From Candidatus Omnitrophota bacterium (GTDB taxonomy: Bacteria; Omnitrophota; Gorgyraeia; Zapsychrales; Zapsychraceae), in NCBI GenBank assembly GCA_023247445.1, contig JAHFGL010000013.1:1-50123 (forward strand): a DNA stretch of 50,123 bases, written 5' to 3'. Below the pieces are notes generated by a model. It did not search any database. It was not told where the DNA came from and saw only the letters and a program-made list of their open reading frames with translations. Every line of letters starts with the position of its first letter. Position 1 is the stretch's first letter. Positions 43,693 to 50,123 of this stretch are shown here, in pieces. Both the position numbers and the translations under genes were made by a program.

Positions 43693-44184
43693 CTAATCTA
43701 AACAATAAATATTATCTACCACCCCATGCTTTACAAATGGGAGACATCCTTTTGTCACAATAAATTCTGAGCAATGTCCGCTAGTTGAAATTGATTTCCC
43801 GCTGTTTAAAGCCTTTTCTTGTTCTGGGGTTAGTGACGCAATACACTCTCCTTCGCAATCTCCATTATCCTGGCAATCTTTTCCAACATCGCTTGCTTTA
43901 AAGTTACATTGCTGCTGTGGAAATAGTCCAAGCACGGTCCAATATCCTCCCGTACGCTCACAATATTCTTTCGTAATCTCAGGGCCAACCGGCTGCCACC
44001 CATTTGAATTTTTACCGCACACTTCTTCAACTGTTTTTCCTTCGGGGGCAGAATCACACATCATAAAATCACAAATCTTGCCACTTCGAGCTTCACATTC
44101 TTCCTTCGACTTATAATAATCGCCCCCAGCGAAAGATAAGTTAACCAAACCTAAAAGAATCAATATAAAAAAACATCGACTCAT
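43693..44184 (-). CDS. Small secreted cysteine-rich protein
   Basis: 163 residues with a clear signal peptide (MSRCFFILILLGLVNLSFA). The mature part has about twelve cysteines, spaced as in disulfide-rich domains (KDCQDNGDCEGECIA, GHCSEFIVTKGCLPFVKHG, IYCLD). I do not recognise the family. Probably periplasmic or secreted. It starts 26 nt after the MscS-like gene on the same strand, so the two may be co-transcribed. Confidence 0.75.
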   Translation of the reverse strand: MSRCFFILILLGLVNLSFAGGDYYKSKEECEARSGKICDFMMCDSAPEGKTVEEVCGKNSNGWQPVGPEITKEYCERTGGYWTVLGLFPQQQCNFKASDVGKDCQDNGDCEGECIASLTPEQEKALNSGKSISTSGHCSEFIVTKGCLPFVKHGVVDNIYCLD

Positions 44185-44210
44185 AATTTCTTCTTTAATT
44201 GATCAGTGCG

Positions 44211-44717
44211 CTATTTGGGATGAACAGTAATTTTATCCCCGGTGATTTTGGCATTTGGGACAATGACACGTTTGTTATCTTTGGTTGTGATGATGGTGCT
44301 AAAGATTTGAATTTCGGTAACGATTCCCTCCGCTCCCCCGGCTTCGATATAATCGCCCAAACGAAAGGGTTGAAAAATAATCATCATGACGCCTGCCGCA
44401 AAGTTGGACAGCGATCCTTGCAGCGCCAAGCCGATGGCTAACCCTGCCGCACCGATGATAGCCAAAAAAGAATTAGTTTCAACGCCAATTTTGTTAAGCG
44501 CCGCGATTACCACAAAGGTAAGAATTGTAAAATAAGTAATATTTTTCCCAAAGACCGCAAGGGTCTTCTCCACTTTCGCTTTAATCAGAACATTTTCGGC
44601 TATATCAGAAGCAATCCGCGCCGCCCATTTCCCAATAAAGAAAATAGCTAAGGCCATGACAACATTGATACTTCCTTGAATCAAAAATCCATAAATTTTA
44701 TCGAGATTTTCTTGCAT
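44211..44717 (-). CDS. Short MscS-family mechanosensitive channel
   Basis: 168 residues against ~286 for E. coli MscS. Two N-terminal helices (~10-30, ~55-75) are followed by the pore helix with the Gly/Ala pattern GAAGLAIGLALQGSLSNFAAGVMMIIFQPFRLGD and the beta domain ending KITVHPK. The lower alpha/beta vestibule is missing, and no remnant continues after the TAG. AAGGAG precedes ATG 44717. It may form a minimal channel, or it may be a truncation that still folds. Confidence 0.85.
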   Translation of the reverse strand: MQENLDKIYGFLIQGSINVVMALAIFFIGKWAARIASDIAENVLIKAKVEKTLAVFGKNITYFTILTFVVIAALNKIGVETNSFLAIIGAAGLAIGLALQGSLSNFAAGVMMIIFQPFRLGDYIEAGGAEGIVTEIQIFSTIITTKDNKRVIVPNAKITGDKITVHPK

Positions 44718-44811
44718 ATTTTCTCCTTCTTTCGTACGGTTTTTAATTATGTGATGGATTATATACTGCGCTTCAAATCATCCGCAACATTTATTTCTAT
44801 AAATAGAAAAA

Positions 44812-44841
44812 TTGGGCAAAAATCATTAAATGTTTTATATT
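44812..44841 (+). promoter_or_regulatory. Possible promoter of the PQQ-propeller/dockerin gene
   Basis: -35 TTGGGC (44812-44817), 18-nt spacer, -10 TATATT (44836-44841); GAAAGG lies ahead of ATG 44870. Confidence 0.35.
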
Positions 44842-44869
44842 TGAACCAAGGTAAAGAAAGGTTAAAATC

Positions 44870-47077
44870 ATGAAATTTATGCGATACACTTCTTTATTAA
44901 TATTAATTTTAGCTCTAATGATTAGCCTTCACGCGACTCAAGGCTTTTGCGCCAATCAATGGTCGATGTATAAAGGCAGCCCCGATCACAGAGGCTTTAA
45001 CGCGCCAGAGAATCTTAACCCGCCTTTACAATTGAAATGGTCTTGGACAAGTAACTCGACTGATCAAGCAATCGCGATTGAATCTTCAGCACTCATCTAT
45101 AAAAATAAAGTTTTTATTGGAACTATACATGGCCCTCTTGAGCCTCCATCAATAAAAAGTTTTGACCTTACAACTGGTAATATGCTGTGGCATTACTTCT
45201 TTGGTGTGTTGGGAAGTGAAAATGCCGCGTATGCCACTCCAGTTATTTATAATGATAAAATTTATGTGCCTAACTGGGATGGGTATCTCTATTGTTTTAA
45301 TGTGGATAATCACGATCCCGTGTCGCCGGCAGATCCAGCTGTTACGTATATCTGGCGGACAAAGATTGTCAGAGATGGAGAAAGTAGAGGTTTGCGGTCA
45401 TCACCGGTTATTAAAGATGACACGATTTATATTGCTACCGTTGAAGGGAACACGACTCCATTTACATCAAGAATTGTGGCCCTGGATATTAATTCAGGAG
45501 TCATTAAAAGTCAGTATGAATTTGCCGATGGGTTAACGGCGATCTCTTCTGCGGCCATTGATGGGAATCAACTTGTTATTACCGTCATGCCCTATTATCA
45601 AATGGGTGGTAGGATTATCAAATTTGACATTTCTAATTCTACTTCTCTTTCAAACGGGCCTGTCTGGAACTATTCATTGGGTGCCGATGAGTGGGGGGCC
45701 TCTTCACCTGTTATTTATGAAGGTGTTATTTATTATCTAACGTCTAAACAAACTACAAACAAAACAGTGCTTTATCTAATTGATTTAACCAGTGGGAATC
45801 AAATAACATCTTATGAAATTAATGAATATACGTATTGGCCATTTACAACACCGAGCATCGCCTATGGTAATATTTATATTCCTGTTCAAACAAAATTAGT
45901 CAGTCTAAATATCGCATCGCTGCTTGATCAAGATCCATTAACGGATCCTCTCTCTTGGGAATATCAGCTACCTTTATCCGCTCACTGTAATAGTAATGAT
46001 CCTTGTAGCAACGAATTTCAAGGTTCCTCTCCTATTGTGGCTAATGGACTGGTTTTCATTGGGGTCGGAGACGTAACCGGTGGGAAATTTATCGCAGTTG
46101 ATGCTTTTACTGGAGAAAATAAATTTTTATTCGAAGGACCAGCTGGCTATGAACATTATGGGATGGGATATTCCATCGCGACACCAGCCGTGGCCGAGGG
46201 CAAAGTCGTTTTCGCTTCGGCTCACGATTTCCCTTGGTCAGGTTTATATGTTTTTGAATCGGCCATTGCCAATAATAATCCTCCAGTCTTTCAGAACGCT
46301 TTTGATGATAAACATTCGACATTACGAAACGGTGAAAATGGTTTGGAAGATATCTTGGGATTCGACAATGATACGATCGATAATGTTAGCATTGATTTTG
46401 TTTATGATCCGGCCAAGGCCGTAGGGAATTGGCTTTCGCTGGATGCTAATCACCCCTCGGGCAACCCAACGACGCAGAGAGTTTATTATGATGTTAATAA
46501 CGCAACAAAGCTGGGAAATTATCCTTTAACTTTTCGAGTCAAAGATTCCAGAGGCGCTTACTATATAGATGAAGTCAATGTGCATATTAAGGCCAACACG
46601 GCGCCAGTTATTTATTCTATAAATTCTACCTCAGTCAACGAAGGTCAGGCTTCTTCTCTTCTTATTAAAGCAGCTGATAGTGATAAGGACCCCTTGACCT
46701 TTACTTCTCAATCGTTACCCAGCGGTGCTAAATATTTACCTTTAGGAGATGTCTCGCAGAGCGATACTATTTCTTCCATAGACGCATCTTTAATTCTTTC
46801 CTATCTTGTGGGAAAAAGCGTTTTTACTCAAGAGCAAAAATTGCTTGCTGATGTTACTCAGGATGGAACGATCTCATCGCTTGATGCTTCGTACATTTTA
46901 CAGTTTCTAGCGGGCAAGCGAACATCATTCAATACGTACTATTTATTATGGACACCGAGCTTTAGTCAGGCTGGGAATTATACCGTTAGATTAAATGTCT
47001 CCGATGGAGCTCTCGCTAGCTTTAAAAATGTTAACATTGAAGTCAAAGATGTGAACGTAAATAAGAAAAAGAGATAA
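44870..47077 (+). CDS. Secreted PQQ-type beta-propeller protein with dockerin inserted in an Ig/cadherin-like domain
   Basis: 735 residues. A signal peptide (~1-28, ends GFCA) is followed by PQQ-like propeller repeats (~30-470; SPDHRGFN, LDINSGVIKSQYEF, VDAFTGENKFLF). A first Ig-like domain (~480-570) precedes a second one that starts at NTAPVIYSINSTSVNEGQ. Within the second, a type I dockerin pair (GDVSQSDTISSIDASLILSYLVG, ADVTQDGTISSLDASYILQFLAG; ~626-684) interrupts the usual run from LPSGAKY to WTPSFSQAGNYTVRLNVSDG. It is probably extracellular and calcium-binding; the ligand is unknown. It is divergent from the mscS gene. Confidence 0.85.
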   Translation: MKFMRYTSLLILILALMISLHATQGFCANQWSMYKGSPDHRGFNAPENLNPPLQLKWSWTSNSTDQAIAIESSALIYKNKVFIGTIHGPLEPPSIKSFDLTTGNMLWHYFFGVLGSENAAYATPVIYNDKIYVPNWDGYLYCFNVDNHDPVSPADPAVTYIWRTKIVRDGESRGLRSSPVIKDDTIYIATVEGNTTPFTSRIVALDINSGVIKSQYEFADGLTAISSAAIDGNQLVITVMPYYQMGGRIIKFDISNSTSLSNGPVWNYSLGADEWGASSPVIYEGVIYYLTSKQTTNKTVLYLIDLTSGNQITSYEINEYTYWPFTTPSIAYGNIYIPVQTKLVSLNIASLLDQDPLTDPLSWEYQLPLSAHCNSNDPCSNEFQGSSPIVANGLVFIGVGDVTGGKFIAVDAFTGENKFLFEGPAGYEHYGMGYSIATPAVAEGKVVFASAHDFPWSGLYVFESAIANNNPPVFQNAFDDKHSTLRNGENGLEDILGFDNDTIDNVSIDFVYDPAKAVGNWLSLDANHPSGNPTTQRVYYDVNNATKLGNYPLTFRVKDSRGAYYIDEVNVHIKANTAPVIYSINSTSVNEGQASSLLIKAADSDKDPLTFTSQSLPSGAKYLPLGDVSQSDTISSIDASLILSYLVGKSVFTQEQKLLADVTQDGTISSLDASYILQFLAGKRTSFNTYYLLWTPSFSQAGNYTVRLNVSDGALASFKNVNIEVKDVNVNKKKR

Positions 47078-47210
47078 GTAAGAGCATTCGATGACATCCG
47101 TACACTAAATCGCTTCTTTCTCCCACTTGTTATATCAAATTCTTTAATTCATTTTATTAGATTAAAAGAGTAATCGGACAGCCAGATTTTGTCAGCGCAG
47201 GAATTTACTG

Positions 47211-47238
47211 TTGTACTAAAATTATATTTTTGTATAAT
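47211..47238 (+). promoter_or_regulatory. Sigma70-type promoter of the MBL hydrolase gene
   Basis: -35 TTGTAC (47211-47216), 16-nt spacer, consensus -10 TATAAT (47233-47238), 7 nt before ATG 47246. It argues for a leaderless transcript and against the earlier TTG start at 47189. Confidence 0.6.
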
Positions 47239-47245
47239 GGTTCCA

Positions 47246-47890
47246 ATGAAACTACCTCAACATTTAATTCTTAAACAATTTGAGATCGGCCCACTAAATA
47301 ATTTTCTCTATTTTCTCGGTGATGAACGCACTAAAGAAATAGCGGTCGTTGATCCGGCCTGGGATGTGGATTTTTTGTGTGATGAAGCAGAAAAGAATGG
47401 TTACAAAATTGTCAGTATCTTTTTAACACACGGACATCCTGATCATGTTAACGGTCTTAAAGAGATACTCGCGCGCCACGATGTTCCGGCTTATATCTCA
47501 AAGCATGAAGCTGATTTTTATAAACCAAAACACAAAAATTTGATCGAGATTGACGATCGCGCGAAGTTAAAGATTGGTGGCATTGAATTTGAATGCATCT
47601 TAACCCCCGGCCACACCCCGGGTTGTCAGTTGTTTAAACACCAGGATGTTGTCATTGCCGGTGATACGCTATTTATCGATGGCTGTGGCCGCTGTGATTT
47701 GCCTGGCGGAAGCGCTAAAGTAATGTACAACTCGCTTTATAATATTGTTTTAAAACTTCCTGACTCAACGATCATCTTCCCTGGTCACAATTATGGCGAA
47801 ACCCCTTACGCCACCCTCGCCTCGCAGAAGAAAACAAATCCTTATTTACAAGCCACCAGTTTAGAAGATTTTCTTTCGACGCGGATGTAA
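47246..47890 (+). CDS. Metallo-beta-lactamase-fold hydrolase (glyoxalase II-like)
   Basis: 214 residues from ATG 47246; in-frame starts at 47189 (TTG) and 47237 lie inside the promoter. Metal motifs THGHPDH, GHTPGC, AGDTLFIDGCGR and FPGHNYG form the binuclear site. The layout resembles glyoxalase II and persulfide-dioxygenase-like MBL proteins. The substrate cannot be decided by eye. Cytosolic. Confidence 0.88.
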   Translation: MKLPQHLILKQFEIGPLNNFLYFLGDERTKEIAVVDPAWDVDFLCDEAEKNGYKIVSIFLTHGHPDHVNGLKEILARHDVPAYISKHEADFYKPKHKNLIEIDDRAKLKIGGIEFECILTPGHTPGCQLFKHQDVVIAGDTLFIDGCGRCDLPGGSAKVMYNSLYNIVLKLPDSTIIFPGHNYGETPYATLASQKKTNPYLQATSLEDFLSTRM

Positions 47891-47900
47891 GTCTGATCAC

Positions 47901-47976
47901 CGTCATTCTGAGCGTTAGCGAAGAATCTCAGAATATTTAAGAAAGGTTGAGATCCTTCACTTCGTTCAGGATGACG
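47901..47976. repeat. Dispersed palindromic element, copy D
   Basis: 76 bp from CGTCATTCTGA to TCAGGATGACG, between the convergent MBL and SDR genes. The first ~35 bases match copy A at 10387 almost exactly. It could double as a bidirectional terminator-like structure. Confidence 0.75.
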
Positions 47977-47977
47977 A

Positions 47978-48844
47978 TTATTTAATTCCTTTAAATAATG
48001 CAGATTGAATGATCCAACTGTAAAGGCGGAACGGTAGGTATTTTCGCAGACGATACATGACTAAACTTTCGATATCTGGAATATTACGGAAGGCAGAATT
48101 CTTGGCGGAAATAAGTTTTTCAATTAGGGCCGGAATTTCCTCAGGGTCTTTGTGACAATCATTAATGTAGTTCATTACTTTTCGTTTTAAATGTTGTGAG
48201 TAGGGATAATATGGACTTTGCGGATTATCAAAATCTTTGGCGTAACGCGCGTTTTCGTGAAAGACTTTCGTATTGTAGGTCCCCGGCTCAATTAAGTGAA
48301 CATCAATCCCAAAAAGTTTTAATTCGTAGCGCAGGCTCTCACTAAAAGCTTCCAGTGCCCATTTGCTTGCGTTGTATGCGCTAAACGCCGGCGATGTTGA
48401 GAACCCAGCGACACTTGAGATATTAATAATCTTTCCCTGACCACGTGGACGCATGAAACGAATGGCGTGGCGTGTGACATTTTGAACGCCAAAAAAATTT
48501 GTTTCCATCTGGCTGCGAATTTCTTCTTCGGTTAAATCTTCAAAAAATCCGCCAATGCCATATCCGGCATTATTAACCAAGACTTCAATATATCCGTATT
48601 TCGTGGCAATTGTTTCAAAGGCCTTATCAATTGATTTTTTGTTTGTCACATCAAGCGCAATGATATCGACTCTTCCTTTGCGGTGAATGACTTCGCTTAA
48701 TAAAGGTCCTTGTTTATTGAGATCCCGCATCGTGGCAATGACTTTATGACCTTTAGCGGCAAGACGGGCGGCAGTTAATAATCCAAATCCACTCGAGCAT
48801 CCGGTAATTAGAATAATTTTTGGTTGAATGTTTTGTGTAGGCAT
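47978..48844 (-). CDS. Short-chain dehydrogenase/reductase
   Basis: 288 residues of the classical SDR family. The cofactor motif GCSSGFGLLTA, NNAGYGIGG, the active-site Ser in INISSVAGFS and Tyr-Lys in YNASKWALEAFSESLRYEL are present. The Arg in MRDL after the second strand suggests NADP(H). The C-terminal ~50 residues are hydrophobic/basic. The substrate is unknown. It ends 2 nt from repeat copy D. Confidence 0.9.
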   Translation of the reverse strand: MPTQNIQPKIILITGCSSGFGLLTAARLAAKGHKVIATMRDLNKQGPLLSEVIHRKGRVDIIALDVTNKKSIDKAFETIATKYGYIEVLVNNAGYGIGGFFEDLTEEEIRSQMETNFFGVQNVTRHAIRFMRPRGQGKIINISSVAGFSTSPAFSAYNASKWALEAFSESLRYELKLFGIDVHLIEPGTYNTKVFHENARYAKDFDNPQSPYYPYSQHLKRKVMNYINDCHKDPEEIPALIEKLISAKNSAFRNIPDIESLVMYRLRKYLPFRLYSWIIQSALFKGIK

Positions 48845-48862
48845 GTGTTTTATCGCACCGCG

Positions 48863-48966
48863 TTGTCATACCCGTCCCGTGTTATGTCATTCCCGCGGAA
48901 GCGGGAATCGATTCACGGGATAAACTTCAGCGGGTATCTAGATCCCCACTTTCGTGGGGATGACAA
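48863..48966. repeat. Second palindromic repeat type between the SDR gene and aroC
   Basis: Ends TTGTCAT and ATGACAA frame a ~104-bp element holding CATTCCCGCGG-AAGCGGGAAT and ATCCCCACTTTCGTGGGGAT. It resembles the widespread TCATTCCCGCGAAAGCGGGAAT-type repeats of many environmental genomes, distinct from copies A-D. Confidence 0.7.
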
Positions 48967-48973
48967 TGTGAGA

Positions 48974-50038
48974 TTACGAAATCGTCTTTTGCAACATGAG
49001 TGCATCAACTAAGGTAAGGGCAATCATAGCTTCCACAACTGGAACAACGCGCGGGCAGATGCACGGATCATGGCGACCTTTGACTTCGATTGTGGCATCT
49101 TTGGATTCCATTGAAACAGTTTTTTGTGGTTGAGCAATTGACGATGGAGGTTTTACCGCGACGCGTAGCACAATATCTTCGCCATTTGAAATTCCGCCTA
49201 AGATTCCTCCGGCATTATTCGTTACAGTTCCGACTCGATCGCCATCCATATAAAATTTATCGTTGTGTTCGGAGCCGAGCATTTGGGCGGCTTTAAATCC
49301 TGTTCCAAATTCAATACCGCGGATCGTGCCAATTGACATCAGCGCATAGGATAAGCGCGCGTTTAGTTTATCAAAAACAGGATCACCAAGACCGGCTGGT
49401 GCACCGTGGATAATCGCCTCAATAATTCCACCAACAGAGTCGCAATTAAGTCGTGCTTCTTCAATTTTGGCAATCATCGCCTCCGCCATCTCCATATCTG
49501 GCGCGCGGACCATATTTTTTTCAATGACGGCAAAATCTTTTTTCTTGGCATAAATTCCAGCAACGGCAAGCGTGTAAGCAATCACTTTTATTCTGTACTG
49601 ATCTAATATTTTTTTAGCGACCGCGCCTGCAGCTACACGACATGCTGTTTCTCGTCCAGAAGACCTTCCCCCACCTTGATAATCACGAATGCCATACTTT
49701 TTAAAGAAGGTGTAATCAGCGTGGCCGGGACGAAATAAATTTTTAATGTTGGAATAATCTTTCGGCCGCATGTCCTGATTACGAATAAGAAGTGCGAGTG
49801 CTGTTCCCGTTGTTTTTCCTTCAAAAACACCAGAAAGAATTTCAACTTTGTCGGATTCCTGACGTTGGGTTGTGATTTTACTTTGACCTGGCCGACGGCG
49901 GTCTAAATCAAATTGAATATCATCTTCCTTTAAGGAAATGTTTGGCGGGCAGCCGTCAATGACAACGCCAATGGCCGGTCCATGGCTTTCGCCGAAGGTT
50001 GTGACTTTAAAAACTTGTCCGAAAGTGTTTCCTGCCAT
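48974..50038 (-). CDS. aroC: Chorismate synthase
   Basis: 354 residues. Signatures GESHGPAIGVVIDGCPP, RRRPGQSKITTQR, PGHADYTFFKKYGIRDYQGGGRSSGRETACRVAAGA and HDPCICPRVVPVVEAM are complete. It forms chorismate from EPSP with reduced FMN; chorismate feeds both aromatic amino acids and MenF. It starts one base after the ilvD stop, so the two are co-transcribed. Confidence 0.97.
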   Translation of the reverse strand: MAGNTFGQVFKVTTFGESHGPAIGVVIDGCPPNISLKEDDIQFDLDRRRPGQSKITTQRQESDKVEILSGVFEGKTTGTALALLIRNQDMRPKDYSNIKNLFRPGHADYTFFKKYGIRDYQGGGRSSGRETACRVAAGAVAKKILDQYRIKVIAYTLAVAGIYAKKKDFAVIEKNMVRAPDMEMAEAMIAKIEEARLNCDSVGGIIEAIIHGAPAGLGDPVFDKLNARLSYALMSIGTIRGIEFGTGFKAAQMLGSEHNDKFYMDGDRVGTVTNNAGGILGGISNGEDIVLRVAVKPPSSIAQPQKTVSMESKDATIEVKGRHDPCICPRVVPVVEAMIALTLVDALMLQKTIS

Positions 50039-50039
50039 A

Positions 50040-50123
50040 TTAACTGTCGGTTACCGCTCCAAGAGATGCTGATGTCACTTCCTTAAAGTACTTATACAAC
50101 ACACCCTGAGTATAGCGTGGTTT
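50040..50123 (-). CDS. ilvD: Dihydroxy-acid dehydratase, C-terminal end (rest outside window)
   Basis: The 27 codons before the stop at 50040 read as the end of IlvD: RYTQGVLYKYFKEVTSASLG followed by AVTDS, compared with the usual RYTxGVLAKYAKLVSSASxGAV. IlvD acts downstream of IlvBN and IlvC in branched-chain amino acid synthesis. The 1-nt gap to aroC suggests one operon. The call rests on a short tail only. Confidence 0.75.
   Translation of the reverse strand, partial: KPRYTQGVLYKYFKEVTSASLGAVTDS

Overview
The window is about 50 kb of low-GC DNA (around 40 % by eye) from a Gram-negative, probably uncultivated bacterium. Signs of a Gram-negative envelope are Sec signal peptides, a PEP-CTERM surface protein and two secreted proteins ending in the CFIATAAYGS tail. 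No ribosomal marker is present, so the lineage is open. A Chlamydia-like class Ic ribonucleotide reductase, PEP-CTERM, ORF6N and CFI-tail proteins, and small palindromic repeats together suggest a groundwater candidate lineage such as Omnitrophota or a deep deltaproteobacterial group. That placement is inference. No rRNA, tRNA, CRISPR array, prophage or complete insertion sequence was seen.

Layout. 1-4.5 kb: partial mrp, a PP-loop tRNA-thiolation-like enzyme, ilvBN and a degenerate NifU-like protein. 4.7-11.1 kb: nrdAB with a promoter and tandem NrdR boxes, then a Mn-type SOD, thiol peroxidase and aquaporin. 11.3-20.2 kb: menaquinone cluster menG-F-D-B-A-C-E with a divergent hotdog thioesterase (probable menI); menH is absent. 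20.3-24.5 kb: thioredoxin reductase and 2-oxoacid:ferredoxin oxidoreductase (korAB). 24.6-29.5 kb: bioB, a large conserved Cys-containing protein of unknown function, and thiC. 29.8-34.6 kb: an operon of two large secreted CFI-tail proteins preceded by a cyclic-di-GMP-I (GEMM-I) riboswitch and an intrinsic terminator. 34.8-40.6 kb: erpA/iscA-like, FIST sensor, a RelE-type toxin-antitoxin pair, fur-mntH-usp, a thioredoxin-like protein and an ORF6N protein. 40.8-50.1 kb: PEP-CTERM protein, YadGH-type ABC exporter, Cys-rich secreted protein, short MscS, PQQ-propeller/dockerin protein, MBL hydrolase, SDR, aroC and the end of ilvD.

How the genes fit together. AroC makes chorismate, which MenF draws into menaquinone. 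KorAB, ErpA and Mrp belong to Fe-S and ferredoxin metabolism. MntH, Mn-type SOD and a predicted Mn/Fe RNR suggest manganese matters to this cell. IlvBN and IlvD are branched-chain amino acid enzymes. The most notable discovery is the c-di-GMP riboswitch. The reading frame is open straight through the aptamer, so a naive gene call would extend the 915-codon secreted protein over it; the real start is probably the ATG inside the terminator hairpin. Other points of interest are palindromes inside the ORF6N gene with copies elsewhere, a palindromic element translated in frame inside menE, foldback elements between men genes, and several promoters whose -10 box lies only 7-10 nt before a start codon that has no Shine-Dalgarno (candidate leaderless mRNAs).
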